Shown here piece after piece: positions 8,761 to 18,739 of a stretch of 64,000 bases of DNA. The stretch covers positions 1 through 64,000 of the forward strand of contig NZ_JAAGAA010000002.1 of the NCBI RefSeq assembly GCF_010435965.1. Reading direction: 5' to 3'. Position 1 is the stretch's first letter; every line of letters starts with the position of its first letter. A program made the translations under genes and the position numbers. The notes under the pieces are model-generated. The model was not told the origin of the DNA. It saw only the letters and a program-made list of their open reading frames with translations, and made no database searches. Source of the stretch: Crenobacter caeni. GTDB taxonomy: Bacteria; Pseudomonadota; Gammaproteobacteria; Burkholderiales; Chromobacteriaceae.

Positions 8761-9792
8761 ATGAAGAAACAGACCACCCTGGCCGCCGTACTGGCCCTGA
8801 CCTTTGCCGCGCCGGCTTTCGCGCAGAAGAGCATCACCGTGGTGTCGTTCGGCGGCGCCAACAAGGCCGCGCAGGAAGTCGCGTTCTACAAGCCTTTCGA
8901 GAAGGCGACCGCCACCCAGGTCGTCGCCGGCGACTACAACGGCGAGATGGCCAAGATCAAGGCGATGGTCGACGCCGGCCGCCCGAGCTGGGACGTGGTC
9001 GAGGTCGAGTCGCCCGAGCTGTTGCGCGGTTGCGAGGAAGGCCTGTTCGAGAAGATCAACTGGGCCAAGGTCGGCAACAAGGCTGACTTCGTCAAGCCGG
9101 CCATCTCCGAGTGCGGCGTCGGCATCTTCGTGTGGTCGACGGCGCTGGCGTACAACGCCGACAAGCTGAAGGCGGCGCCGGCCAGCTGGAAGGACTTCTG
9201 GGACGTCAAGAAATTCCCGGGCAAGCGCGGCCTGCGCAAGGGTGCCAAGTACACCCTCGAATTCGCGCTGATGGCCGACGGCGTGCCGGCGTCCGACGTG
9301 TACAAGGTGCTCGGCACCAAGGCCGGCGTCGAGCGCGCGTTCAAGAAGCTGACCCAGCTCAAGCCGAACATCCAGTGGTGGGAAGCCGGCGCGCAGCCGC
9401 CGCAGTTCCTCGCCTCCGGCGACGTGGTGATGAGCTCGGCGTACAACGGCCGCATCGACGCCGCGCAGAAGGAGGGCAAGAACCTCAAGGTGGTGTGGAA
9501 CCAGAGCATTTACGACGTCGATTCGTGGGCGATCCCCAAGGGCGCCAAGGCGGCCGAGGCGACCCAGTTCATCGCGTTCGCCAGCAAGCCCGAGCAGCAG
9601 AAGGTGTACGCGAGCAATATCGCCTACGGCCCGACCAACGTGAAGGCGATCAAGCTGCTGCCGGCCAAGGTCGCGTCCAACCTGCCGACCGACCCGGCCA
9701 ACCTCAAGGGCGCGCTGCCGATCGACGTCGCGTTCTGGGTCGAGCACGGCGAAGACCTCGAGGAGCGCTTCAACGCCTGGGCCGCGAAGTAA
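8761..9792 (+). CDS. Polyamine/amino-acid ABC importer, periplasmic binding protein
   Basis: A 343-residue extracellular binding protein with a signal peptide ending at AFA (about residue 21). The mature part begins KSITVVSFGG and continues with features of the PotD/YdcS group of family 1/8 binding proteins (WDVVEVESPEL, GVGIFVWSTALAYN, SYDVDSWAIPKG-like segment). It starts behind a good AAGGAGAGGAACAC site, 34 bases after the ATPase gene. A terminator-like hairpin follows it inside the operon, which would let this protein be made in excess over the membrane subunits, as is usual for binding proteins. The exact amine or amino-acid ligand is unknown. Confidence 0.92.
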   Translation: MKKQTTLAAVLALTFAAPAFAQKSITVVSFGGANKAAQEVAFYKPFEKATATQVVAGDYNGEMAKIKAMVDAGRPSWDVVEVESPELLRGCEEGLFEKINWAKVGNKADFVKPAISECGVGIFVWSTALAYNADKLKAAPASWKDFWDVKKFPGKRGLRKGAKYTLEFALMADGVPASDVYKVLGTKAGVERAFKKLTQLKPNIQWWEAGAQPPQFLASGDVVMSSAYNGRIDAAQKEGKNLKVVWNQSIYDVDSWAIPKGAKAAEATQFIAFASKPEQQKVYASNIAYGPTNVKAIKLLPAKVASNLPTDPANLKGALPIDVAFWVEHGEDLEERFNAWAAK

Positions 9793-9816
9793 GTTCGGTC
9801 TCTGTCGTACCACCCG

Positions 9817-9845
9817 CGGCCGGCGCCTGACGCCGGCCGTTTTTT
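9817..9845 (+). terminator. Intra-operon terminator/attenuator after binding protein gene
   Basis: A perfect 9-bp GC stem (cggccggcg / cgccggccg, loop cctga) is followed by six T. It has full intrinsic-terminator form yet lies between genes of one importer, 14 bases before the permease start. It may act as a partial terminator that lowers permease expression relative to the binding protein. Confidence 0.8.
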
Positions 9846-9858
9846 CCCGGGGACTGCC

Positions 9859-11115
9859 ATGTCCGAAAGTGTACCCATGCCCGGTGCGCTGCTTGCCGCC
9901 GACGGCGTGCCGCTGAAGGCGCGCCTGGCCCGCCAGCGCCGCCTGCGCCAGCTGAAGGCGGTGCTGTTGGTGCTGCCGCTGATGCTGTTCCTGCTGCTGA
10001 CCTTCCTGTTGCCGATCGGCGCCTTGCTGACCCGCAGCGTCGACAACCCCGAGGTTGCCGCCGTGCTGCCGCAGACCGGCCGCGCGCTCGCCGGCTGGGA
10101 CGGCCGTGCCTTGCCCGGCGACGACGCGTTTTTGGCGCTCGCACAGGACCTTGCGCGCGCCAAGGAGGAAAAGACCGTTCCCGAGCTGGCCAAGCGCCTC
10201 AATATGGAAGAGCCGGGCTTTCGCTCGCTGTTGCAGAAAACCGCGCGCAAGATGCCGCTCGCTGCGGGCGAAGCGCCCAAGGCCGCGCTGCTGGACATCG
10301 ACGAGCGCTGGGGCGAGCTGCCGTACTGGCGCGCCATCGCGCGCAACGGCCATACGGTCACGCCTTACTACCTGCTCTCGGCGCTCGACATGCAGCAAGG
10401 CGCGGACGGCACGCCCGAGCTGAAGGCGGAGGAGGAGCGCGCCTTCCTGAGCATCTTCGGGCGTACGCTGTGGATGAGCTTCTGGGTGACGGTGTGGTGC
10501 CTGCTGCTGGGCTACCCGCTGGCGTACTGGCTGTCGCAGTTGCCGGCCAGACGCAGCAACCTGTTGATGATCCTGGTGCTGTTGCCGTTCTGGACTTCGG
10601 TGCTGGTGCGTGTCGCCGCGTGGATCGTGCTGTTGCAGCGCGAGGGCCTGATCAACAGCGCGCTGATGGCGCTCGGGCTGACCGACGCGCCGCTGGAGCT
10701 CGCGTTCAACCGCGTCGGCGTCTACATCGCGATGGTGCACATCCTGCTGCCCTTCGTGATCCTGCCCGCGTACAGCGTGATGAAGAGCATCCCGCCAAGC
10801 TATATGCGTGCGGCGATCTCGCTGGGCGACCATCCGTTCGCCGCGTTCTGGAAGATCTATTTCCCGCAGACCGTCTCCGGCGTCGCCGCCGGCGCCTTGC
10901 TGGTGTTCATCATGTGCATCGGCTACTACATCACGCCGGCGTTGCTGGGCAGTCCGGAAGAGCAGATGGTCAGCTACTACGTCGCCTTCTACACCAACGT
11001 GACGATCAACTGGGGGATGGCCGCCGCGCTGGGCACCCTGTTGCTGGTCGCCACCTTGCTGCTGTACGCCGTTTACCAGCGGCTGGTCGGCAGCGACAAA
11101 CTGAGTCTGGGGTAA
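9859..11115 (+). CDS. ABC importer permease 1 (PotB-like, with extended periplasmic loop)
   Basis: This 418-residue permease is well above the ~285 residues usual for PotB. After the first membrane segment (about residues 36-57) comes a hydrophilic stretch of roughly 130 residues, then a standard BPD_transp_1 domain with five further membrane segments. The EAA loop is visible (SYMRAAISLGDHPFAAFWKI). Similar long permeases occur in the agt-type systems. The insertion should lie in the periplasm and could dock the binding protein; that is inference. It starts 66 bases after the binding-protein gene, behind a terminator-like hairpin, and is followed three bases later by the second permease. Confidence 0.92.
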   Translation: MSESVPMPGALLAADGVPLKARLARQRRLRQLKAVLLVLPLMLFLLLTFLLPIGALLTRSVDNPEVAAVLPQTGRALAGWDGRALPGDDAFLALAQDLARAKEEKTVPELAKRLNMEEPGFRSLLQKTARKMPLAAGEAPKAALLDIDERWGELPYWRAIARNGHTVTPYYLLSALDMQQGADGTPELKAEEERAFLSIFGRTLWMSFWVTVWCLLLGYPLAYWLSQLPARRSNLLMILVLLPFWTSVLVRVAAWIVLLQREGLINSALMALGLTDAPLELAFNRVGVYIAMVHILLPFVILPAYSVMKSIPPSYMRAAISLGDHPFAAFWKIYFPQTVSGVAAGALLVFIMCIGYYITPALLGSPEEQMVSYYVAFYTNVTINWGMAAALGTLLLVATLLLYAVYQRLVGSDKLSLG

Positions 11116-11118
11116 ACC

Positions 11119-11943
11119 ATGCTGCCTGCTTACGCTTCCCTACCCGAGAAGGCTTGGTTCTGGCTGTTCCGTATCTTCAACGTGCTGGTGCTGCTGTTCC
11201 TGGTCAGCCCGCTGTTCGCCATTGTGCCCTTGTCGTTCTCGGCCGACTCCTTTCTGGTCTACCCGATCCGCGCGTTTTCCCTGCGCTGGTACGAGGCCTT
11301 CCTGACCGACGGCGAATGGACGCGCGCGCTGATGAACAGCTTCATCGTCGCACCGGCGGCGACGCTGATCGCGACCGTGCTGGGCACGCTGGCGTCGGTC
11401 GGCCTCGCCAGCCGCGAGTTTCCGGCCAAGTCGCTGCTGATGGGGATTCTGGTGTCGCCGATGGTGGTGCCGGTGGTGATCGTCGGCGTCGGCGCCTACC
11501 TGTTTTTCGCGCCGCTAGGCTTGACCGGCAGCTACCTCGGCCTCGTGCTGGTGCACGCGGCGCTGGGCGTGCCCTTCGTGGTGATCACCGTCAGCGCGAC
11601 GCTGGCCGGCTTCAACACCAACCTGATCCGCGCCAGCGCCAGCATGGGCGCCGGGCCGCTGACCACCTTCATGAAGGTGGTGATGCCGCTGGTGGCGCCG
11701 GGCATCATCTCCGGCGCGCTGTTCGCCTTCGCGACCTCGTTCGACGAGGTGGTGGTCACGCTGTTTCTCGCCGCGCCCGAGCAGATGACGCTGCCACGGC
11801 AGATGTTCGGCGGCATCAAGGAGAACATCAGCCCGGCGATCGCGGCGGCGGCGACCATCCTGATCCTGTTCTCGGTCGCGCTGTTGCTGACGCTCGAATG
11901 GCTGCGCGGCCGCGCCGAGCGCATGCGCACCCGCAAGGCCTGA
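11119..11943 (+). CDS. ABC importer permease 2 (PotC-like)
   Basis: A 274-residue integral membrane protein with about six membrane segments and a BPD_transp_1 domain. The conserved EAA motif region reads NLIRASASMGAGPLTTFMKV, where the ATPase docks. It begins three bases after the first permease and completes the importer. A GC-rich hairpin (11953-11974) follows without a T run, so the transcript end is not obvious. Confidence 0.93.
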   Translation: MLPAYASLPEKAWFWLFRIFNVLVLLFLVSPLFAIVPLSFSADSFLVYPIRAFSLRWYEAFLTDGEWTRALMNSFIVAPAATLIATVLGTLASVGLASREFPAKSLLMGILVSPMVVPVVIVGVGAYLFFAPLGLTGSYLGLVLVHAALGVPFVVITVSATLAGFNTNLIRASASMGAGPLTTFMKVVMPLVAPGIISGALFAFATSFDEVVVTLFLAAPEQMTLPRQMFGGIKENISPAIAAAATILILFSVALLLTLEWLRGRAERMRTRKA

Positions 11944-11990
11944 AAAGCAAGTCGCCCGGGACAAAGCCCGGGCGGTCGCGTGGCGAAACG

Positions 11991-12119
11991 TCAGCTGGGG
12001 TCGGCGGGTCCGCCGCCGGTGCTCCAGTTGACGGGTTCGGGTGTGCTACTGCACCCGCTGACGGTGACCGCGGCGAGCGCGGCCAACAGTACGGCAGCCA
12101 AGATTCTGGGCATGCGCAT
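11991..12119 (-). CDS. Small lipoprotein, 42 residues
   Basis: The reading frame begins MRMPRILAAVLLAALAAV, a typical signal sequence, and has a lipobox VSGC with the cysteine at residue 23. Only about 20 residues follow, rich in Ser, Pro, Gly and Asn. The start is supported by AGGAAAGGA eight bases upstream. The mature lipopeptide would be anchored in a membrane. I do not recognise the family; size and form recall entericidin or LptM-like lipoproteins, but no specific motif is shared. It is 83 bases downstream of dut on the same strand and convergent with the importer operon. Confidence 0.65.
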   Translation of the reverse strand: MRMPRILAAVLLAALAAVTVSGCSSTPEPVNWSTGGGPADPS

Positions 12120-12202
12120 GATCCGTCCTTTCCTGCCATGCGCCGCGAATGCGGCGCTTGCAGTATAGGCAGCGCACCTGCAAAGCAAGCCCGTCGGATG
12201 GC

Positions 12203-12655
12203 TCAGTGCTGGCCGGTGCTGCCGAAGCCGCCGGTCCCGCGTTCGCTCGCGTCGAAGTCTTCGACGATATTGAAGCTGGCCTGCACCACAGGCACCAGCA
12301 CCAGCTGGGCGATGCGCTCGAGCGGGTTCAGCGTGAACGGCGTCTGGCCGCGGTTCCACACCGACACGAACAGTTGGCCCTGGTAGTCGGAGTCGATCAG
12401 GCCGACAAGGTTGCCCAGCACGATGCCGTGTTTGTGGCCGAGGCCCGAGCGCGGCAGGATGATCGCGGCGAGCGACGGGTCGCCGATATGGATCGCCATG
12501 CCGGTGGGTACCAGCAGCGTCTGCCCCGGTTCGATCACGGTGGTGTCGTCCAGCATCGCGCGCAAGTCGAGGCCGGCCGAGCCGGGGGTCGCGTACGCGG
12601 GCAGCTGCTCGTGCAGGCGGGGGTCGAGGATCTTGACGTCTAGCGTCACGGGCAT
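12203..12655 (-). CDS. dut: Deoxyuridine 5'-triphosphate nucleotidohydrolase
   Basis: Hydrolyses dUTP to dUMP and pyrophosphate, keeping uracil out of DNA and supplying dUMP for dTMP synthesis. The 150-residue protein has the five family motifs: [38 protein letters not shown] with the catalytic aspartate, and the C-terminal [10 protein letters not shown] arm. It is a homotrimer in known relatives. A good AAGGAAG site precedes the start. It follows coaBC by 15 bases, so coaBC-dut is probably one operon, an arrangement common in proteobacteria. Confidence 0.97.
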   Translation of the reverse strand: MPVTLDVKILDPRLHEQLPAYATPGSAGLDLRAMLDDTTVIEPGQTLLVPTGMAIHIGDPSLAAIILPRSGLGHKHGIVLGNLVGLIDSDYQGQLFVSVWNRGQTPFTLNPLERIAQLVLVPVVQASFNIVEDFDASERGTGGFGSTGQH

Positions 12656-12670
12656 CTTTGTCTTCCTTGA

Positions 12671-13864
12671 TCAGTGAGTGGCGGCGCGTTGGCTTAGCAG
12701 CGCGGCCAGGTGGTGGACGATGGCGCGGGCGACGTCGCGCTTGGGCATCGCCGGCAGCGGGTGGTTGCCCGCGTCGTCGAGCAGCACGACTTCGTTGTCG
12801 TCGGCGCCCATCGCCTGCTGCGCGAGGTTGGCGACCAACAGCGGCACCTGCTTACGGCGGCGCTTGGCGTCGGCGAACTCGAGCAGGTTGCGGCTCTCGG
12901 CGGCGAAGCCGACGCAGAACGGCGCGGCCGGCAAGGACGCGATGGTGGCGAGGATGTCCGGGTTTTCGGTCAGTTCGAGCAGCGGCGGCGCGTCGCCCTT
13001 CTTCAGCTTGTGTTCCGAACGGTTTTTCACCCGGTAGTCAGCGACGGCGGCGACCGCGACAAACACGTCGCAGCGCGCGGCTTCGGCGAGCACCGCACCG
13101 TGCATGTCGTGCGCGCTTTGCACGTCTATCCGGCGCACGCCGGCGGGCGCCGCCATCCCGGTCGGCCCGGAGACGAGGGTGACCTCGGCGCCGGCGTCGC
13201 GGCAGGCGCGCGCGAGCGCGTAGCCCATCTTGCCCGAGCTGATATTGGTGATGCCGCGCACGGTGTCGATCGGCTCATAGGTCGGCCCGGCGGTCAGCAG
13301 CACGCGCTGTCCGGCGAGCACCTTCTCTTCCAACAGGCCCAGCGACAGTTCGAACAATTCTTCCGGCTCGAGCATGCGACCGTCGCCGGTTTCGCCGCAT
13401 GCCTGCGCGCCCGACGCCGGCCCCAGTACCGCGACGCCGTCGGCCTTCAGCTGCGCGACGTTGCGCGCGTTGGGCGCGTTCTCCCACATCTGGCGGTTCA
13501 TCGCCGGCGCGACGGCCAAGGGGCAGGTGCGCGCGGCGGCCAGCGTGGTCAGCAGGTTGTCGCACTGGCCATGCGCGAACTTGGCCAGGGTGTCAGCGCT
13601 GGCCGGCGCGACCAAGAACAGGTCGGCGCGGCGCGACAATTCGATATGCGCCATGCCGCCGGCGGGGCGCTCGTCCCACAGGTCGGTGTACACGGCGTGG
13701 CCGGACAGCGCCTGGAAGGTCAGCGGGGTGACGAAGCGGGTCGCCGCCTCGGTCATCACGACTTCGACACGGTGGCCGGCCTTGACGAACAGGCGGGTGA
13801 GTTCGGCGGACTTGTACGCGGCGATACCGCCGGTGACGCCCAGCAGGATGCGTTTGGCTGTCAT
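12671..13864 (-). CDS. coaBC: Bifunctional phosphopantothenoylcysteine decarboxylase / phosphopantothenate-cysteine ligase
   Basis: Carries out two successive steps of coenzyme A synthesis. The N-terminal flavoprotein CoaC domain (about 1-190) shows [10 protein letters not shown], the [10 protein letters not shown] substrate clamp and the [10 protein letters not shown] segment. The C-terminal CoaB domain (about 190-397) shows [13 protein letters not shown] and [12 protein letters not shown], typical for CTP-dependent ligation of cysteine. At 397 residues it is full length. No clear Shine-Dalgarno is visible before the ATG. It is divergent from radC across a ~110-base gap, a classical neighbourhood in proteobacteria. 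Confidence 0.97.
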   Translation of the reverse strand: MTAKRILLGVTGGIAAYKSAELTRLFVKAGHRVEVVMTEAATRFVTPLTFQALSGHAVYTDLWDERPAGGMAHIELSRRADLFLVAPASADTLAKFAHGQCDNLLTTLAAARTCPLAVAPAMNRQMWENAPNARNVAQLKADGVAVLGPASGAQACGETGDGRMLEPEELFELSLGLLEEKVLAGQRVLLTAGPTYEPIDTVRGITNISSGKMGYALARACRDAGAEVTLVSGPTGMAAPAGVRRIDVQSAHDMHGAVLAEAARCDVFVAVAAVADYRVKNRSEHKLKKGDAPPLLELTENPDILATIASLPAAPFCVGFAAESRNLLEFADAKRRRKQVPLLVANLAQQAMGADDNEVVLLDDAGNHPLPAMPKRDVARAIVHHLAALLSQRAATH

Positions 13865-13974
13865 GGTGTGGACGGGGGAGGGCTACGCAAAAGGCGAGTT
13901 TACCGGAATTTGCCGGCCGGCGAGGCCGGCGGCTTGCTACAACTAAACCGTTGTCGACAGGCGGGGAGGGTGTG

Positions 13975-14652
13975 GTGGCGATCGCCGATTGGCCATCTGA
14001 CGAGCGGCCGCGGGAAAAAATGCTCGCGCGCGGCGCGTCGGCGCTTTCCGACGCCGAGCTGTTGGCGATCTTCCTGCGCACCGGCGTGCCGGGTGTCTCG
14101 GCGCTGGCGCTCGCCCGGCGGCTGCTCGCGCGTTTCGGTTCGCTCGGTGCCTTGTGCCGCGCGAGTGAAGCCGAGCTGTGCATGGAGCCCGGCGTCGGCC
14201 GCGCCAAGTACGCGCAGCTGATGGCCGCGCACGAGCTGACGCGGCGCGCGCTCGCCGAGCAACTTTCCCGAGCCGACGTGCTGGAGAGCCCCGGCGCTGT
14301 GCGCGACTACCTGCGCTTGCTGCTAGGCGCGCGCGAGCGCGAGGTATTTGTCGCGCTGTTCCTCAACGCCGCGCACGAAGTGCTCGCCGTCGAGGAGATG
14401 TTCGCCGGTACCCTGACCGAGACCCGAGTCTACCCGCGCGAACTGGTGCGCCGTGCCTTGCTGCACAACGCCGCCGCCCTGATCGTCGCGCACAACCACC
14501 CGTCCGGGCGCGCCGAGGCGTCGATGGCCGACGTCGCGCTGACCGCGACGCTGCGCGACGCGCTCGCGCTGGTCGATATCGCCTTGCTCGACCACTTCGT
14601 GGTGACCGCACAGGCGGCCGTTTCGCTCGCCGAATCCGGCCGCCTGCGCTAG
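13975..14652 (+). CDS. radC: RadC family JAMM-domain protein
   Basis: About 225 residues. The N-terminal UPF0758/HhH region begins [17 protein letters not shown], very close to the usual RadC start. The C-terminal JAMM domain has the metal site [11 protein letters not shown] followed by an aspartate. I chose the second of two tandem GTG codons because GGGGAGGG lies five bases upstream and the family start fits; an upstream TTG at 13951 is less likely. The true role of RadC is not settled; it is a predicted metal-dependent hydrolase, and old claims of a repair function are weak. Its stop overlaps a terminator stem. Confidence 0.93.
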   Translation: MAIADWPSDERPREKMLARGASALSDAELLAIFLRTGVPGVSALALARRLLARFGSLGALCRASEAELCMEPGVGRAKYAQLMAAHELTRRALAEQLSRADVLESPGAVRDYLRLLLGAREREVFVALFLNAAHEVLAVEEMFAGTLTETRVYPRELVRRALLHNAAALIVAHNHPSGRAEASMADVALTATLRDALALVDIALLDHFVVTAQAAVSLAESGRLR

Positions 14653-14667
14653 CGGCGTGATTTTTTT
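14639..14667 (+). terminator. radC terminator
   Basis: A short stem gccgc / gcggc spans the radC stop codon and is followed, after gtga, by seven T. The stem is short and the spacing to the T run is not ideal. Confidence 0.5.
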
Positions 14668-14972
14668 GCAAGTGGGCGCGGCGGCAGTTCTGGCCGCCAG
14701 CGGCTGCCGGGCCAGGCAGGAGCCTGATTTCCCTGCAGGCGCTGCGAGGAGGCGCCGGAGGGGGGGCGCCCACCGTGCGCAATATTTCCATGGGGTTTTG
14801 CGGAAGTGATGATTGCGCGATATGAATAAAAGAGGGGCACGAGCTTTGCGTAATCGGCAACGTTCGGTGTTGGTCGGGTTTGGCTTGTAGTTGTGAATAT
14901 TTTAATATTCGCGGCTTTTATAGTGCCCGCCGACCACGGGTGCAGTCTCGGAACACACGGAAACAGAACAAG
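14668..14972 (+). promoter_or_regulatory. Ribose operon leader with AT-rich palindrome
   Basis: This 305-base gap has no convincing gene. Its first half is GC-rich with small inverted repeats. Its second half becomes AT-rich and contains the palindrome GAATATTTTAATATTC (14895-14910, 7-bp arms around TT), about 63 bases before rbsK. Such an isolated palindrome close to a sugar operon start is a good candidate operator for a LacI-type repressor. No repressor gene is present in this operon. Confidence 0.5.
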
Positions 14973-15866
14973 ATGCCCAAGGTTGTCGTTGTCGGCAGTA
15001 TCAATATGGACCTGGTCGCGCTGGCCAGCCGCTTTCCCGAGCCGGGCGAGACGCTCAGCGGTGAACGCTTCGCGACCTTCGCCGGCGGCAAGGGCGCGAA
15101 CCAGGCGGTCGCCGCGCGCCGCCTCGGCGCCGAGGTCACCATGGTCGGCTGCGTCGGCGACGACCTGTTCGGCCGCGACCTCAAGGCCGGCCTCGAGCGC
15201 GAAGGCGTCGACACCCACCACGTGCACACCGCCGAAGGGACGGCCAGCGGCGTCGCCTGCATCACCGTCAGCGGTGCCGAGAACCACATCATCGTGATCC
15301 CCGGCGCCAATCACCGGCTGACGGTGGCCGACGTCGAGGCGGCCGAGGCCGAGATCGCCACGGCCGACGTGGTGCTGACCCAGCTCGAGGTGCCGCTTGC
15401 GGTGGTCGAGGCGACCGCAAGCGTCGCGTGCCGCCACGGCGTGCCGCTGATCCTCAACCCGGCGCCGGCCACCGCGTTGCCGGCCGAGCTGCTCGCCAAG
15501 GTGAGCTACCTTACGCCGAACGAACACGAACTCTCCATCGTGCTGGACGCCGGCGACACGCCGTTCCCGGACATGATGGCCCGCCTGCCCGGACAGGTGG
15601 TGATGACCAAGGGCGCGCATGGCGCCTATCACGTCGACGCGCAAGGCGCGTTTGTCCACCAGCCGGGTTTTGCGGTCGACGCGGTCGACACCACCGGCGC
15701 CGGCGACACCTTCAACGCGGCGTTCGCCACCTACCTGGGCGAGGGCGCTGCCGTCGCCATGCGTTACGCGTGCGCCGCGGCCGCGCTGTCGGTCACCCGG
15801 CTGGGCGCGCAGGGCGGCATGCCGCACGCGGACGAACTTACCGCGTTCATCAAGGATAAAGCATGA
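14973..15866 (+). CDS. rbsK: Ribokinase
   Basis: Phosphorylates ribose to ribose 5-phosphate with ATP, the first cytosolic step after uptake. The 297-residue protein has the PfkB signatures: GGKGANQAVAAARLG-like segment near residue 40 and the C-terminal DTTGAGDTFNAAF with the catalytic aspartate. SINMDL near the N-terminus is the ribose-contact region. I chose the ATG reading MPKVVVVG; an in-frame extension upstream has no family similarity. It is the first gene of the operon and overlaps rbsD by four bases, whereas in E. coli rbsK is last. Confidence 0.96.
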   Translation: MPKVVVVGSINMDLVALASRFPEPGETLSGERFATFAGGKGANQAVAARRLGAEVTMVGCVGDDLFGRDLKAGLEREGVDTHHVHTAEGTASGVACITVSGAENHIIVIPGANHRLTVADVEAAEAEIATADVVLTQLEVPLAVVEATASVACRHGVPLILNPAPATALPAELLAKVSYLTPNEHELSIVLDAGDTPFPDMMARLPGQVVMTKGAHGAYHVDAQGAFVHQPGFAVDAVDTTGAGDTFNAAFATYLGEGAAVAMRYACAAAALSVTRLGAQGGMPHADELTAFIKDKA

Positions 15867-16261
15867 AAAAGACAGGAACGCTGAACGCGCAGCTGGCGCG
15901 GGTACTGGCCGAACTCGGCCACGGCGACAGCATCGTGATCGCCGACTGCGGCCTGCCTATCCCGCCGGGTGTCGAGCGCATCGACCTTGCGCTGACGCCG
16001 GGCATCCCGTCCTTCGTCGATACCCTGCAGGTGGTGCTTTCCGAGATGCAGGTCGAGCACGCGGTGATGGCCGAGGAGGTGCGCCGCTTCAACCCCAGGG
16101 CGACCCAGTGCGCGGTCGAGCTGCAGGAGGCCGGCATCGGCGTGCGGCTCATCAGCCACACGGACTTCAAGGCACTGAGCAAGGGCGCCCGTGCGGTGAT
16201 CCGTACCGGCGAGGCGACGCCTTACGCCAACGTGATCCTGTTCTCCGGCGTCGTGTTCTAA
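15863..16261 (+). CDS. rbsD: D-ribose pyranase
   Basis: Interconverts the pyranose and furanose forms of ribose so that ribokinase gets its substrate. The 132-residue length fits RbsD. Typical features are the N-terminal GHGDSIVIADCGLPIP segment and the C-terminal RTGEATPYANVILFSGVVF end, with the His and Asp near residues 20-25. It begins in an ATGA overlap with rbsK and is preceded by AAGGA, so it is translationally coupled. Confidence 0.96.
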   Translation: MKKTGTLNAQLARVLAELGHGDSIVIADCGLPIPPGVERIDLALTPGIPSFVDTLQVVLSEMQVEHAVMAEEVRRFNPRATQCAVELQEAGIGVRLISHTDFKALSKGARAVIRTGEATPYANVILFSGVVF

Positions 16262-16272
16262 AGGGGATGCGC

Positions 16273-17760
<1,488 letters not shown>

Positions 17761-18702
17761 GTGGCCGTCAGTCAAACCAAGAAACTCGTGCAGAAGCTGG
17801 GCCCGCTGATCGGCCTGATCGCGCTGTGCGTCGTACTCGCCGTGATGAGCGACAACTTCCTCACCGTCGGCAACCTGCTCAACGTGATGCGCCAGGTCTC
17901 GATCAACGCGCTGATCGCGTTCGGCATGACCTTTGTGATCCTGTCCGGCGGCATCGACCTGTCGGTCGGTGCCATCCTCGCGCTCTCCGGCGCGGTGACC
18001 GCCGGGCTGATGGCCTCGGGTACCGATCCGGTGCTCGCGACCTTCGCCGGGCTCGCCTGCGGCACGCTGATGGGCGCGTTCAACGGTCTGGCCATCACCA
18101 AGGGCCGTCTGGCGCCCTTTATCGTCACGCTGGCGACGATGACCATCTTCCGCGGCCTCGCGCTGGTGTATACCGGCGGCCGTCCGGTGACCGGGCTCAA
18201 CAGCGACTTCTTCTTCATGCTGGGCAACGGCTACCTGGGCGCGCTGGTGCCGATGCCGGTGATCACCATGTTCATCGCCTTCGGCGTGTTGTGGTTCATC
18301 CTCAAGCGCACCGCGTTCGGCCGCCACGTCTACGCGGTCGGCGGCAACGAGGAGGCGTCGCGCATCTCCGGCGTGCGCGTCGACCGCGTGAAGATCATGA
18401 TCTACGCGACCTCGGGCTTCCTCGCCGCACTGGCCGGCCTGATCCTGACTTCGCGCCTCAATTCGGCGCAGCCGACGGCGGGAACCGGCTACGAGCTCGA
18501 CGCGATCGCCGCCGTCGTGCTGGGCGGCACCAGCCTCGCCGGCGGCCGCGGCTGGATCGTCGGCACCCTGATTGGCGCCTTGCTGATCGGCGTGCTGAAC
18601 AACGGCTTGAACCTGCTGGAGGTGTCGTCCTTCTACCAGCAGGTGATCAAGGGTGCAGTTATCCTGCTGGCGGTGCTGCTCGACCGTCGCCAGGGACGCT
18701 GA
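17761..18702 (+). CDS. rbsC: Ribose ABC importer, permease
   Basis: A 313-residue BPD_transp_2 permease with eight to ten membrane segments. Family features include FVILSGGIDLSVGA near residue 60 and the cytoplasmic loop YAVGGNEEASRISGV with the conserved glycine. The GTG start lies directly after the rbsA stop, with GGAGGG just upstream. It forms the membrane channel with RbsA. Confidence 0.96.
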   Translation: MAVSQTKKLVQKLGPLIGLIALCVVLAVMSDNFLTVGNLLNVMRQVSINALIAFGMTFVILSGGIDLSVGAILALSGAVTAGLMASGTDPVLATFAGLACGTLMGAFNGLAITKGRLAPFIVTLATMTIFRGLALVYTGGRPVTGLNSDFFFMLGNGYLGALVPMPVITMFIAFGVLWFILKRTAFGRHVYAVGGNEEASRISGVRVDRVKIMIYATSGFLAALAGLILTSRLNSAQPTAGTGYELDAIAAVVLGGTSLAGGRGWIVGTLIGALLIGVLNNGLNLLEVSSFYQQVIKGAVILLAVLLDRRQGR

Positions 18703-18739
18703 CGCAAATAATCCGTACCAAGTCTCAAGGGAAATACAG

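Noticed and set aside
8632-10833. A 733-codon frame on the minus strand across the importer genes.
   Set aside because: It spans the coding strand of a binding protein and a permease and reads as Arg/Gln/Gly-rich nonsense; it is caused by codon bias.
11953-11974. GC hairpin after the second permease as a terminator.
   Set aside because: The stem cgcccggg/cccgggcg is good, but neither strand has a T run after it.
10470-12386. A long plus-strand frame overlapping both permeases and dut.
   Set aside because: It is out of frame with well-supported genes and lacks any recognisable domain.
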